A DNA stretch of 64,000 nucleotides from Calendula officinalis (lineage: Eukaryota; Streptophyta; Magnoliopsida; Asterales; Asteraceae). The stretch covers positions 60,025,845-60,089,844 of the forward strand of contig OY970823.1 of NCBI GenBank assembly GCA_963853835.1, written 5' to 3'. Shown in pieces: positions 1 to 11,417 of this stretch. The notes beneath the pieces were generated by a model, which searched no databases, was not told the DNA's origin, and saw nothing but the letters and a program-made list of their open reading frames with translations. The translations under genes were made by a program, and so were the position numbers. Within the stretch, counting starts at the first letter, position 1; each line of letters begins with the position of its first letter.

Positions 1-2463
1 AAACAGGTTAAGATTACCGCTTTCAACACATATACCAATCTTTCCGATGCCGATCTGGCCTCTATCTCCTCTGAATTTCACATTGATCCTTAATACCCTC
101 TTCGTCTACCCATGGGGTCTGAGAGTATCAAAACTCCGCCCGAGGGGTTTGAACCGGTTTACCTTCAATACTTGTTAGGAGGGTTGCGCTTCCCCCTTGA
201 CGATTTTATCATCACTCTGCTTCAAGATCTTGGCTTGCATGTCGCACAACTTGCACCGAATTCGTTTCGGAAGATCATAGGTTTCATCCTGCTTTGCCGC
301 TCCCTTGGTATACCCCTTTCACCTAAGTTGTTTCGCAACTTATACGTAGTTACAGGTCGAGGCGACTGGGCAGTTCTTACTCTAAGGCCCGGTCGCACCG
401 AACATATCACTGGGTTAAGGGATTCTATTCATGGATGGAAGCATGGTTTTTTCTTTGTTGATCGATCTGCTTTTAAAGGTGCAAAATTTTATTGGGGAAA
501 GATTGTTGGTCGCACCTCCGAACCACCTCCTGACCTGTCCGCTGAAGAAACCGCACAAGTACAGGCCCTTTCTTCTATCGAGGTCAAGTGGGAAGATCCG
601 GACGAGGTTTTCTTGGGTATGGCGGACTTGAGTCCTTATTATCTTTCACGGGGTGTTCGCCCAATTTGGACAATTGACGGGAAAGAAGTTTCCTTACTTC
701 GCCGTTTGAAGATGCCCAAAGGTGTTGCTCCTCCGGGTGTTGTTTCTGTTACTGATGGTCCCCTTGTTCCTTTCTCCCTACCGACGGAAATTTCTGAAAG
801 CTCTGAAGAAACCCCCGACGTTTGTCTTTCCTCTTCTGACGTGGTTGCGTCTTCTGTTGCTCTTGAGGTACCTCCCCCCATATTTACGGTTGAGGACACG
901 ATGGTACATGATTCTCAAGAAGATATCTCTAAACCGCATAAAGTTAGGACGGTCCGTTCTGTTTCTGTCCCAGAGAAGACGAAAGCCCCTCGCATGAAGA
1001 GGCCACTTGGTGGAAGTTCCCATTCTTCGCCCAAACGAATTTTGGTCGAAGAGGAAGGTATCAGATTCTCCCACCCCCCTTTTTTATTTTTTGTATATTA
1101 CGTTATCAAGTAACCAGGGTTTGGTTAATTTTGAGCAGAAATTCCTGAGTCTGTTGCTGTTTCTGAGAGTGCCCTTGGTGTTGTGAATCCTCCCGAGCCT
1201 TCGTCCGCAGCTATTCCTACCTCTGCGTCCGGAGCGTCTACCGCAAAACCCTCACTTATCAAAGTACCACCGCTACCTTCATCATTTCGCCGCCCGTTGG
1301 TATCATCGAGCACTTCTGCTTTGGCAGCTTTCGAGAGCAGTTTGTTTGGTTCTGGAATGCAGCTGTCTTCCACCGTGAAGAGTTCCTTTTCATCACAACC
1401 TACCCACAGTCAATCTTCATTACCCACCTTTCCCTTTCTGGGTAAGCTTTTTTTTTTTTTTTTTTTTTAAAAAAAATTTTGAAACGCTTATATGTTACTT
1501 ATGCTCTTGTCGACTTTGTTTGTAGGTAAGAAAGTACGTACTACCATTTCCGCATCTGTAGCCGAACCCTTTAATATTATGAAGTCACCAAACCTTCCAG
1601 TGTCCGAACCGACTATTGTTGTCACCACTTCTTCTCCCATTGTGCATACCGTGGCAACTACAGGGCTAGGCTTTGAAGATTTTTCGGATGAGGGCATATT
1701 CCTGAAGGCTCGTTCGAAGTTGCATTCTGCCACAGAACTTTTATCCGAGCTGCATGCAAGAGGTGTTCGTAGCCGTCAAGCTTCTCTGCATGACAACCTG
1801 GAGTTTGCCCGTTTGAACGATTTAATAAAAACTGCCAAGTCATTGCACAAGAAGGAGCTGGAAGAGAAAGATCGCTTGGCTAGTTTGAACCGATCCTTGG
1901 TTGAGGAAAACCGTGAGCTTATGGCTGGTATGGAAGAGATGAGAAAATCCTCGTCTGCCAAAGATGCTCAAATCATTGCCCTGAAGAGTGAATACAGTAC
2001 TCTTCCGGCTAGAATTGCGGAGTTAGAGCATCAGTTGGTTGAGAAGGATGTTCAAGCGAAGGAAGCTCTGGACCTTTCTGTCAAAGAGAACGAGAAGTTG
2101 CAAGAGACGGTTGGGGCCTGTTACCAAGACATTGGTTGGCTGTTGCAGAGGGGAATTCCTGGTACTGTGCAGGCTTTTTTATCTTCAAACGAATTCGTAA
2201 CTGCAAACACCAGTCTTCAGAAAGAGAGCATAAGGTTCGGTCAGTATCAAGGTTGTCTCGACACTCACAGGGCGTATGTGGACCTGCTTTCGGATGTACC
2301 TTTAGTTCACAACTACCCGGATGCTCAGACAAATATCATGAGCTTGTTTGGAGAATTGGTATCGGCTCAGCACCCTTTGCTTCAGTCTCTTGAGTCTGGT
2401 GCAGTCTCCTTGGGCGAGCTGAAATCTCAACTTCTCCAGATACCTTCCGGCCCAGAGACGTGA
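1..2463 (+). pseudogene. antisense extra ORF (aORF) of a Tat-lineage gypsy retrotransposon, Transposase_28-like
   Basis: The reading frame is open from base 1, so the gene starts left of the window. It is cut by an in-frame TAA at 91-93; translation could restart at the ATG at 112. Residues after 112 (PPEGFEP, GLRFPL, IIGFILLCRSLGIPLSP, GRGDWAVL) resemble the plant 'putative gypsy type transposon' domain (Transposase_28). Two introns fit GT-AG: about 1057-1139 and about 1442-1526, the second with a long T run. The last exon (to TGA 2461-2463) encodes a heptad-rich, coiled-coil-like region (EEKDRLASLNRSLVEENREL). It lies on the strand opposite to gag-pol and converges on it, as described for additional ORFs of Retand-like Tat elements. 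Function is unknown. Seen: frame, stop, splice sites. Inferred: that it is non-functional here. Confidence 0.7.
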
Positions 2464-2898
2464 CAGAGACCTCTGCTCATGGTCAAGGTCCTTCCGTTTA
2501 GGTTCAGTGTTCGACGGATGCTTTCTTTTGTATTTGTAGTAACAACAATTTGTGTATTTGCTTTTTGATGGATGTAATTTGTGTATTCGTAATACAGCTT
2601 TCGTATTGTGTGTTCGTATTGTTCGTTAATTCGTTGTGTTTTACGCAAATTTCTTATTCTTAGAGGCGTCCCTCCTTAGAATTTTTGTGTAATTTCGCAT
2701 GCATGTTTTCGTTTCGTCGCATTATTAACTATCCGGAGTTTTAGTTATCTACCGTAGAAAAGCTTTATTAACAAAAGAACCCGCCCGTAGGGGTTTTCAT
2801 TAATTCATTCGACTTGACACAAACGATAATCGAGAAATAACCATACAACATTTCCAAGCCCAAGGGCTGGTTACAACACCAAAACAATTGCTAGGATT
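2464..2898. other. gap between convergent aORF and pol of the gypsy element
   Basis: This 435-bp strip lies between the aORF stop (plus) and the pol stop (minus). The left part is T/G-rich (tttgtgtatttg repeats near 2540-2640) and probably carries the aORF 3' end. No other gene is seen. Confidence 0.6.
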
Positions 2899-5800
2899 TT
2901 AATAATGGAATTTTCGTAAATTCCTCATGTTCCATGTTCGGGGAATGATCGACCCATTCATTGTCTCTAACACGTACGAACCATTCCTTCTAGCTTCCTT
3001 CACTCTGTAAGGACCTTCCCAGTTAGGTGCTAGCTTTCCTAGCTTATAGTGAAGTCTAGCCTCATTCTTTCGTAACACCAGGTCTCCTACTTTGCATGTA
3101 GCCCCCCTGACTTTCGAGTTGTAATAACCTTCCGTCCGTAATTTGTATGCTGCCTGTCACAGAGCGGCATTTTCCCTTCGTTCATCTACTAGGTCCAGGT
3201 TATGCTTCAAAGCTTCCGTGTTCTCATCTAAACGGAAATTCTCTACCCGTGGGGATGGTACGGTAACTTCAAGTGGTATGACTGCTTCCGTCCCATACAC
3301 CAGACTATATGGAGTTTCTTGAGTTGCACTTCTTGCTGTGGTCCGGTATGCCCACAGTACACTTTGTAGCTCATCTGCCCATCCCCCCTCTGCTCGATTC
3401 AAACGCTTCTTTATTCCTCTTACTATGGTTTTGTTGGTCACCTCAGTTTGCCCGTTGGCTTGAGGATGGGCGACGGACGTAAAATTTTGACGAACGCTCA
3501 AACCGGCACACCATCTTTTGAATGGGTTGTTAGCAAATTGTTTCCCGTTGTCGCTTATGATGGTATGTGGAAGGCCGAACCTACAGATGATTTGCTTCCA
3601 TACGAATTTAACGACATTCGCCCCCGAGACGCATGCTAACGGCTTTGCTTCTACCCATTTGGTAAAGTAATCTACCGCTACTACCAGGAACTTTAAACCT
3701 CCCGGAGCCCTTGGGAACGGGCCTTCTATGTCGATTCCCCATTGGCAGAACGGCCATGGGCTTTGGATACTCGTAAGGTTGACGGGTGCTTGGTTAGGAA
3801 CGTTTGAATATGCTTGGCATTTCGGACACTTTTTGACATACTCTTGAATGTCCTTCGACATTTGCGGCCAAAAGTATCCCATCCTGAATACTTTTTGCGT
3901 TAGTGCCCTAGACCCTGCATGCGCTCCACAAAGGCCTTCGTGTACCTCTTTAATTGCATTCTGAGATTCTGCTTGGTTCAAGCACCGCAACCACGGGGTG
4001 GAGTATCCCTTTCGGTACAATTGGTTATCTTTAATTACATACCTTCCCGCATTCATTCGAATCTTTCTTGCTTCTCCGGGGTTGGACGGAAGAACACCAT
4101 CCGCAATGTACTGTTTGATTGGTTTCATCCAACAAGTCTGGCTTTCATCGATGTCTGCCACTTCCTCGGTCGTCCGCTCAATGCTCCTCTTCGAGAGTAT
4201 TTCCACCAAAACTTCCTTCGTTAGGTGATGATACAACATGGAAGCTAGTTTGCTAAGTGCATCCGCCTCTTTATTTTTGGTTCGGGGAACCTGAGTAATT
4301 TTGAACTTCTCAAATTTCTCTACCCTACTTTTCACTTGTTCCAGGTACAACTTCATGTGACTTTCCTTAGCTTCATAAGATCCGTTTACCTGGTTGACGA
4401 CCAGCATTGAGTCTGCGAACGCCTCCAACTCCGTTACATCCAGACTCTTGGCCAAGCTCAACCCTGCTAGCAGCGCCTCGTACTCGGCCTCGTTGTTTGA
4501 ACATGCAAAATCGAACCTTAGGGCGTACGTCACTTTTTCTTCCTTTGGACCCGACAGGACGACTCCTGCACCACACCCATCCGCTCCTGCGGCCCCGTCC
4601 GTATACATTCTCCATAAAGCACTGCTTCCTGCCTGCACTAATTTCTCCTTCTGTTCCACCTGCATACTCTCCCCCATCGGTTCTTCTTCATCCGGCATTT
4701 CTAATAAGAAATCTGCCAACGCTTGACCCTTTATGCTTGGTCTTGGTTTGAACTCCATTTCATACTCCCCTAACTCAATTGCCCATTTGGTCATCCGTCC
4801 CGACCGTTCGGGTTGGAGCAATATATTTTTGATAGGTTGGTTAGTTAGGATTGTTATCGTATGAGCTTGGAAGTATCTCTTCAACCGTCTGACCGAGTAT
4901 ATCAAGCTCAAGATCAGTTTCTCGACCATCGAATAGTTTAGCTCCGCACCTTGCAATATTCGACTAACGAAGTAAACCGGAACTTGCCTTCCTCCTCTTT
5001 CTGCGATAAGTACCGAACTGATTGCTTCTCTTCCCGCAGATAGGTACATGATCAGAGCTTCACCTTTATTGGGGCTGGCCATAGTAGGGATATTTCGTAG
5101 ATACCGTTTTAGTTCTTCGAATGCTCTTTCGGCTTCCGTAGTCCATTCCACCCCTCCTTTCTTGGTACACCCGTGTAAGGTTTTGAAGAAAGGGATGGAC
5201 TTTTCTGCGGACTTCGCCAGGAAACGTCCTAACGCTGCAAGCTTCCCGTTCAGGGCTTGAACTTCCTTGACCGTTCGTGGAGTTTCTGTTTTCAACAGGC
5301 TTTCTATCTTTTCTGGGTTGGCTCGTATGCCGGAAGGCGTTATAATGTGACCCAAAAATTTGCCTTTGCTCATGCCGAACGAACACTTCTTAGGATTCAG
5401 CTTCATGTTAATCTTTTGTAACCGCCGTAAGGTTTCTTCGGTATCCCTGATCAGGTCTCCGTCACCTACACTCTTAATCACCATATCATCAACGTATACC
5501 TCTAGGTTACGACCTATCTGTTCTTCAAAAGCCTTATCAACCAAACGTTGGTATGTAGCTCCTGCGTTTCGTAGCCCGAAGGGCATTTTGATGTAGCAGA
5601 ATGTGCCCTTGGATGTGTGGAAAGCCGTTTTCTCTTCATCTTCCTTAGCCATCTGTACCTGATGATACCCCTTGTAAGCATCGAGGAAGGATTTCCATTT
5701 GTAACCTCCCAACGCCTCCACCTTCTGTTCTATCTCTGGGAGAGGGTAACTATCCTTAGGGCAAGCTTTGTTGAGATCTTTGAAGTCTACGCACATCCGC

Positions 5801-8178
5801 ATTGATCCGTCTCCTTTTTTGACTAACACTGGATTAGCCACCCATTCTGGGTATTGAGTGCTCCGTAACACCCCGGCCAACACTAAATCTTCCACTTCCT
5901 TACTCACCACCTTAACCCTATCAATCGCCATTCCTCTTTTTGACTGTTTCACCGGTGTGAATGCCGGGTTAATATTCAGCTTATGTTCCGCAAACTCTCG
6001 TGACACACCCGTCATGTCCTTAGGTTTCCACGCGAACACGCTCTTATTTCTTCTTAGAAGGGCTTCAAGTTCCCCTTTCAACTTGGGAGGGAGCCCCCCT
6101 CCTATCCGGACAGTTACTTCCGGATACTTTTCGTTTACCACAACTTGAGTTTCTTCCTGCTCTGTCCAGCTATCCTGATGTGTGACATCTCCACACTCCG
6201 TCGTGGGCATGGGCATGCTCTGCATGGTGAGTACCCCATGTTCGGAGGGAAATTTGAGCAATCCATGAATAGTGGATGATATTGCTTGCAACTGCCACAT
6301 TCCGGTCCGCCCTAGAATGACATTGTATCTGGACGGAGCTTCGATGACGATAAATTCGGTTACGATGGATTTGCTGCGACTAGAGTTCCAGTCCGTTAAC
6401 ACCAAAGGCAAATGAATCTTTCCTCGTGGCCAAACCGATCGTCCTGAAAACCCCACGACCGAAGACGTCGCTGGTTTGAGGAAAGCTTTAATTTCTGGGG
6501 AGAATTTCTCAAAACAGTGGTCGTACATGATGTTGGCGGAACTTCCTCCGTCCACATAAATTCGACGGACCATTGCTCGAGCAATGGCTCCACAGATTAC
6601 CAATGGCTCCATTCCCACATACCCTTCAGGAACAGGTTCATCTCTCCCGAACTCTATTGTTACCCCTTTTCTCTTCCGTTGGGGGGATGTGGAATAAACC
6701 CCTTCCTCCGTCATCATGATCTCGGTGTCATACACAGCCACTCCGCCTTTCGGTGCTTCCGTTATACCCTCCACACCTTTTCCTTTCTTTTGAGTCTCCT
6801 TTTCTCTTTTATAACTTTCGCAGGTAGCAGTAGCGTGACCCATTATTTTGTGAAACTCACAATAGGCATTCGGGTCACGAGGATACCTCTTCCGGGAATT
6901 CCTTCCGTCTTTGTCTGTTCTTGAGTCAGAAGCTGTGAAAGCTTCCGAACGTTGGTGTTCGTAACTTCCATTTGCGAACCTCCCTCCCGAGGTTTTCCCT
7001 TTATAAGCTGGTCGGCTAGAGAAGTTTGGTCGAAAAGAACCTCTTGACCGTTCGGTTCCTCTTAGAGAGATTGAACCAGATACACCTTTCTTTTCCTGTG
7101 CTTCGAAGCGTAGCTTCTCTGCGCTTTCTTCCTCTTGTTTGAGCACTTTATTTACTGCATTGATCATGTCATCTGCTTTGACAAAATCCCTTTTCGACAG
7201 CTCTCTGAACAACTCGCCTTCACGAAGGCCATACGTAAAGGCCGCTGTTATGAGAGAATCTTCCAGGACAGGCATCTTCCGGCTCTGTTCATTAAACCTT
7301 TTAAAGTACGACTTATTCGACTCCCCCTCTCGCTGTCTACACGCCATTATGGACTGGGATTTTTGCTGATATTTCTTTTGCTGGATGAAACTGTGACTGA
7401 ACTGAGCAGCAAGCTCCTCGAAGCTAGCGATGCTCCTTTGTGGTAAGCTAGACAACCAATATCGAGCCGAACCTTCCAAGGTTCCTGCGAAATATAGGCA
7501 CCATAGTTTTTGGTCCATCGGTATCATTTTCACGGCCCATCGGAAGCTGGCCACGTGATCATCCGGATCACCCGTCCCGTCATACGACTTAACCCTGGGA
7601 CCCTTGAGTCCCGGGGGGATCGGCATTTCATTTATCTCATCGATGAACGGAGATCGAAAGCTCTTAGGCGTAGGAAGATGAAGCTGAACAGAGCTCCCTG
7701 CTCTTCCCTCCACCGTTTGTTCCCTTCGGTCTGGGGCACGTTCCCTTATTATGGGGGGAGTTCTTTCCCTCCTTCTTTCTGGGGCTCTTTCCCTCCTCCT
7801 CTCCGGGGTTCGCCCTTGCCTTCTTTCTTCTTCCGTACCAGAACCGCGACCTTGGGTTTGAGGGGTTTCTTCCCTATAGACCTCTTCTGCAGATTCTTCC
7901 GTAGATTCTTCGCTAGAATAAGTAAGAGTCCTCCCAACTCCACTCATTCCTTCCGTAGCTCGTTTCCGACTTTTCTCCAAGTCTCTCAGCTTCCGAAACT
8001 TGCAGAATAGGTTAAATTCTCTAATCTCCTCCTCTGTGGGATCGTCTTTTCTTGATCCTGTCGGAGGAGGGCATGCCGCGATATTGACAACAGCAGAGGC
8101 GGGAAAGGCCGGAGTAGGGTTACCCCCCGGTGGCGTTAGAGGTGGATTCTCTCCTATCGGCGTTGATTCGAGGACCAT
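2899..8178 (-). pseudogene. Ty3/gypsy (Tat lineage) gag-pol polyprotein, interrupted by one nonsense codon
   Basis: The frame is open from ATG 8178 (MVLESTPIGENPP) to TAA 2899-2901, 1760 codons, with one in-frame TGA at 3157-3159. The longer upstream frame to 8286 reads through PBS and LTR and is not the start. Domain order: gag core (SFRSPFIDEINEMPIPPGLK), a short CxxH..H..C knuckle-like motif (YCEFHKIMGHATATCE), protease (YVDGGSSANIMY), reverse transcriptase (MPFGLRNAGATYQ, YVDDMVIKS), RNase H (MYTDGAAGADGCGAG), integrase with an HHCC finger and DDE core (IDIEGPFP, IISDNGKQF, SVAHPQANGQTE). After the TGA the integrase C-terminus continues in the same frame to 2899, so TGA most likely replaced CGA. 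A full-length product is not expected without read-through. The copy is otherwise remarkably open. Confidence 0.93.
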
Positions 8179-8190
8179 TTTGTTCAAGGG

Positions 8191-8209
8191 TCCCACGGAT
8201 GGCGCCAAA
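8191..8209 (-). promoter_or_regulatory. primer-binding site of the gypsy element
   Basis: On the minus strand the LTR ends ...TTTCAACA and is followed at once by TTTGGCGCCATCCGTGGGA, the TGGCGCC-type tRNA primer site common in plant Tat/Athila elements. It lies 13 bases upstream of the gag ATG at 8178. The exact tRNA was not determined. Confidence 0.75.
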
Positions 8210-9200
8210 TGTTGAAACTGGTTCTTCGCGAGGTTAGAACGGATGGTCAACCTTCCACAAGCTGGTAGTACGGAACCTGCAGACAACCGAAAACCTTTGT
8301 CAGATGCTCCCCGAGGGTGATCCTCGTGAGAACACTCCGACGCTCAAGTTAGACGTTTGCGACGTAAGGTCTATTTGTAAGCAAAGAACTATATGAAGAG
8401 CGTGCGTATAACAATACTAACATTCAATGCTTAGAAGCCGATTGTATTGAATGTTAAGTAGAACGATGCTAGCATTCAATGCTCGGGCCAGGATCGTATT
8501 GAATGTTAGGTGTTATGTATAGTCGATGTGTGTTATAACTTACCTTATCCTCCTAGGCGATGTGTATATTTATAACCGGACGTTTGGGCGGGAAGCAAGT
8601 CGTCCTCCCTTCCTTGGTCCGGTTCATGCGTAGATTTTCCGGACAACAAGTTGTGGTTCGACCTATTATCCATGGTACAAATACCTAGGCTTTCAACCAA
8701 GCCGTCTTAGGCTCACGTCGCATTTAATGCACTCGTGTTTCGATGTGCTTTATCCGGGAAAACCGCTTGTCGCTTGGATCACGACATGGGGATATGGGTC
8801 CAACATCGTTCGTCATGACCTTCCGTCTGAGTGTCCGTCGCATCTCCGCAGATCGCTTGTTCTGGTCATATCTCATCAGTATGCATATGCATATGTATAT
8901 GTATATGTATTTGTTTGCATATATATAGATACACATCATCTATGTCGTGCTAATTCCCCCAAAAGCAGTACCATCTACACTATGAAATTTTTCTATAAAT
9001 AGAGAAAATATACACAAAAACAATACGTTTTTCCGATTAGTTATTCTCGTGTATTTGTTTCCTACTCTCATCTAGAAGATTACAGAGAGGATATTCGCGT
9101 GTGAATATCAAGGCAAGAAGCGAGAGATATTTTCACTTCCTTCTCTTGTGGTTAATTGCCGAATCAAAAGTTCTCATATTTCAATCAAACCAAAGTTTTG
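8210..9200 (-). repeat. 5' LTR of the gypsy element (right boundary approximate)
   Basis: The inner end is TGTTGAAACTGG on the plus strand at 8210, adjoining the PBS. A minus-strand TATA box (TATAAATA, 8567-8574) would place the RNA start near 8535 and give a U5/R of about 325 bases. Two tandem 52-bp hairpin units lie at 8418-8508. A second, opposite promoter-like box (CTATAAATAGAG, 8993-9004) points rightward near the outer end. The outer terminus and target duplication could not be fixed because the partner LTR is outside the window. The right limit could be anywhere from about 8890 to 9260. Confidence 0.55.
8418..8508. repeat. tandem pair of 52-bp hairpin units in the gypsy LTR
   Basis: Unit 1 has arms TAACATTCAAT (8418-8428) and ATTGAATGTTA (8446-8456). 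Unit 2 has TAGCATTCAAT (8470-8480) and ATTGAATGTTA (8498-8508). Each forms an 11-bp stem with a 17-base loop, and the units repeat every 52 bases. They fall downstream of the minus-strand TATA box and so probably in the R/U5 leader RNA. Confidence 0.8.
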
Positions 9201-10436
9201 CAAATGCGTGCAATCTACGGACATTTATACAATCCTGAAAATTCCAGGCTCATGCGGGTTCATTTTATAATTAACTTTTATTACAAAAGTTAATTAAAGT
9301 TTTATTTTGTTTTCTTTTCATGAATAGTATTGAATAAGTTTAATGTTTTTCATTAACCATATATTAACAATCAACACTACATACGGAGACATTTGGCTTC
9401 TTTACCTTCTATCACCTACTACCTACCCCCCCCCCCCCCCCCCCCCCCCAAAACATAAAGTGTGATGTTAAATCTTTTTTTTACCAGATGACAAATCTTT
9501 ATTTAACACCTACTACTTGTCATGTTTCGCTATCTACAATTGTAATTTTTTTTTCTTAGTATTTAAATTATATTTAACAAAATTGTTATTACCTCCTACA
9601 CATACGATCCAAAATGCTCATAACCTTTGGCGCCCCCATCCTCAAACCACCACACCGCAACCCATGTGTGTCAAACTCCAAGTGAAATGTGTGTGTGAGT
9701 GAATTGATATCTTAATGTAATGAGTGAATGAAGTGTTTGGCTTTTAGATGTGAATATGAATGTTTGTGTGGCACTAAGCCTAATGTTGCTTAATATAGCT
9801 TTTAGTGCTATGATAAATTATATATTGTTAATATACAAATGTTGAAACATGATTATCATTAATGGTTAGTAAAATTTAGAGAATGTCTTTTTATACTCAG
9901 GTTTAGTAAAATCCATAATTTAAACATGTAAAAAGGTAACAAAATTAGGTGACCGGCACTAATACTAATAACAAAACGTGGTGGTAACAAGATATTAAAA
10001 TGATACTTGTAAGATATACCAAACATAAATTTTGATTCAAAGCATCCATCAAATGGATATAGCAATTATCTTAAAATGCCTATAATTGTCTTTCCGAAAT
10101 ATATATCTTTTATTTATGCGACAAGTGGGCAACTTAATTAACTGGGATTTGATTTCAACTTAATGATAATACATCTACGTGCGAAAAGTTAGAATAAGTT
10201 TGTTTATTTTTTTCTTAATCTATAAAGTTATTTTTGTGGATATATTGTGATATTACTAAGAAGTGAGTCATGTATTTGGATTAGTGCTTGTATTCACTAC
10301 CAAACAGAATAAATACATGATCCATGTTTGCTAAATGCCACATCATCATTGTCTCTTTGGGGTCTCGATACCTTATTTCTTGCCATGCTGGAAAGTGAGA
10401 CTTATTATTTAATATTTACTCCTGTTGTTTAAAAAA
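9201..10436. other. AT-rich intergenic DNA with a poly-C tract
   Basis: No gene is seen. A run of about 23 C lies near 9427-9449. The rest is AT-rich 5' flank of the GH32 gene with no long open frame that looks coding. Confidence 0.6.
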
Positions 10437-10618
10437 GGGAGTTGATTCGCACAGAGCAATTTTTATCCATACAGAGCAATTTGATCACAAATGACAATCA
10501 TGCCCTTACTTTTCTTGTATCATATTTTTCATTTCACCCCTCCCACTAAGGGCATCAATGTCATTTGATATAAGATTGCTCTGCATGGATAAAAATTACT
10601 CTGTACGAATCAGCTCCC
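10437..10618. mobile_element. 182-bp MITE with 44-bp terminal inverted repeats
   Basis: The ends GGGAGTTGATTCGCACAGAG and, inverted, GGGAGCTGATTCGTACAGAG match at 40 of 44 positions. Flanks TTTAAAAAA and ATTAAGGAA agree at 6 of 9 bases, which would fit an eroded 9-bp Mutator-type duplication, but that is weak. It lies about 0.8 kb upstream of the FEH start. Confidence 0.8.
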
Positions 10619-10759
10619 ATTAAGGAATATCTGATTCCACCCCTTTTGGTTCCAGTATTTTAATTTCAAACCTGGCAGGGGATCCCCGTATCGGATAAGA
10701 AATCCCCAAAATAAATGATTCCAAATAAATGCTAGTGTAACTTAGTGAAGAAAGAATTA

Positions 10760-10950
10760 CTCCCTCCCTTATAATTTTATTACTTATTTTTCCTTTTTAA
10801 TTTATCTCAAAATTATTGTCAGTTTAAAAATTCTACCAATAAAAAAATAGTTAAGTCATAAAGATGGAATCTTATTGGTTAGATATTGTAATAAATACTA
10901 TTTTTAAAGTGTATAATTTTTATCTGTGGACAATAATTTTAGGACGAAGG
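10760..10950. mobile_element. Stowaway-like MITE flanked by TA
   Basis: It begins CTCCCTCCCTTATAATTTTA and ends TTTTAGGACGAAGG, with TA on both sides (10758-10759, 10951-10952). The CTCCCTCCG-type end and TA target are the hallmark of Stowaway (Tc1/mariner) MITEs. The body (ATTATTGTCA, CCACCAAT-like, TTATTGGTTAGA) is shared with the copy at 49534-49727. Confidence 0.75.
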
Positions 10951-11319
10951 TATCTTCTTCATGACTCCAGTTATTTTATGAATGAATGAACTATTTACTA
11001 GACCTTTGGTACTTGGTACTAAGCGATATAATTGCGATAATTAATTACGTATGTTTATTCAAACATTTTATATAACTGAAGATATTAAACAAAACAAATT
11101 ATAGTTTTCTGTTAAACCTTTGTTAAGGCGGCTTGATATTTGAAAGTCATAAAAAATGGGTCCTATAGAGACAACGAAATATAAAATTCATATCAGAGGG
11201 TGACACATATAAAATTGTGAAAAGAGAGGGGTGTGGACCTAGGCAACTTTTACAGAAAAAACGAAAGTTGAAGGGGTAAAAATTAAAATAGTTCGGCAGT
11301 TACTATTGAACACAAAGTC

Positions 11320-11326
11320 TATAAAA
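11320..11326 (+). promoter_or_regulatory. probable TATA box of the fructan exohydrolase gene
   Basis: TATAAAA in the context GTCTATAAAACC, 92 bases upstream of the ATG at 11418. This implies a 5' UTR of roughly 65 bases. Confidence 0.6.
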
Positions 11327-11417
11327 CCAACCAATTGAACATTTCAAATTCATATCACAATCCACAACACCAACTCTCCTAGACAACCTTAAACACATTT
11401 GTATCCAACAATACATC

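Noticed and set aside
3448..8215. Plus-strand open frames opposite gypsy gag-pol
   Set aside because: Shadows of the minus-strand polyprotein; no domain matches and atypical composition.
8179..8286. Upstream extension of gag to ATG 8286
   Set aside because: It would translate the LTR end and the PBS; the ATG at 8178 follows the PBS and begins the gag N-terminus.
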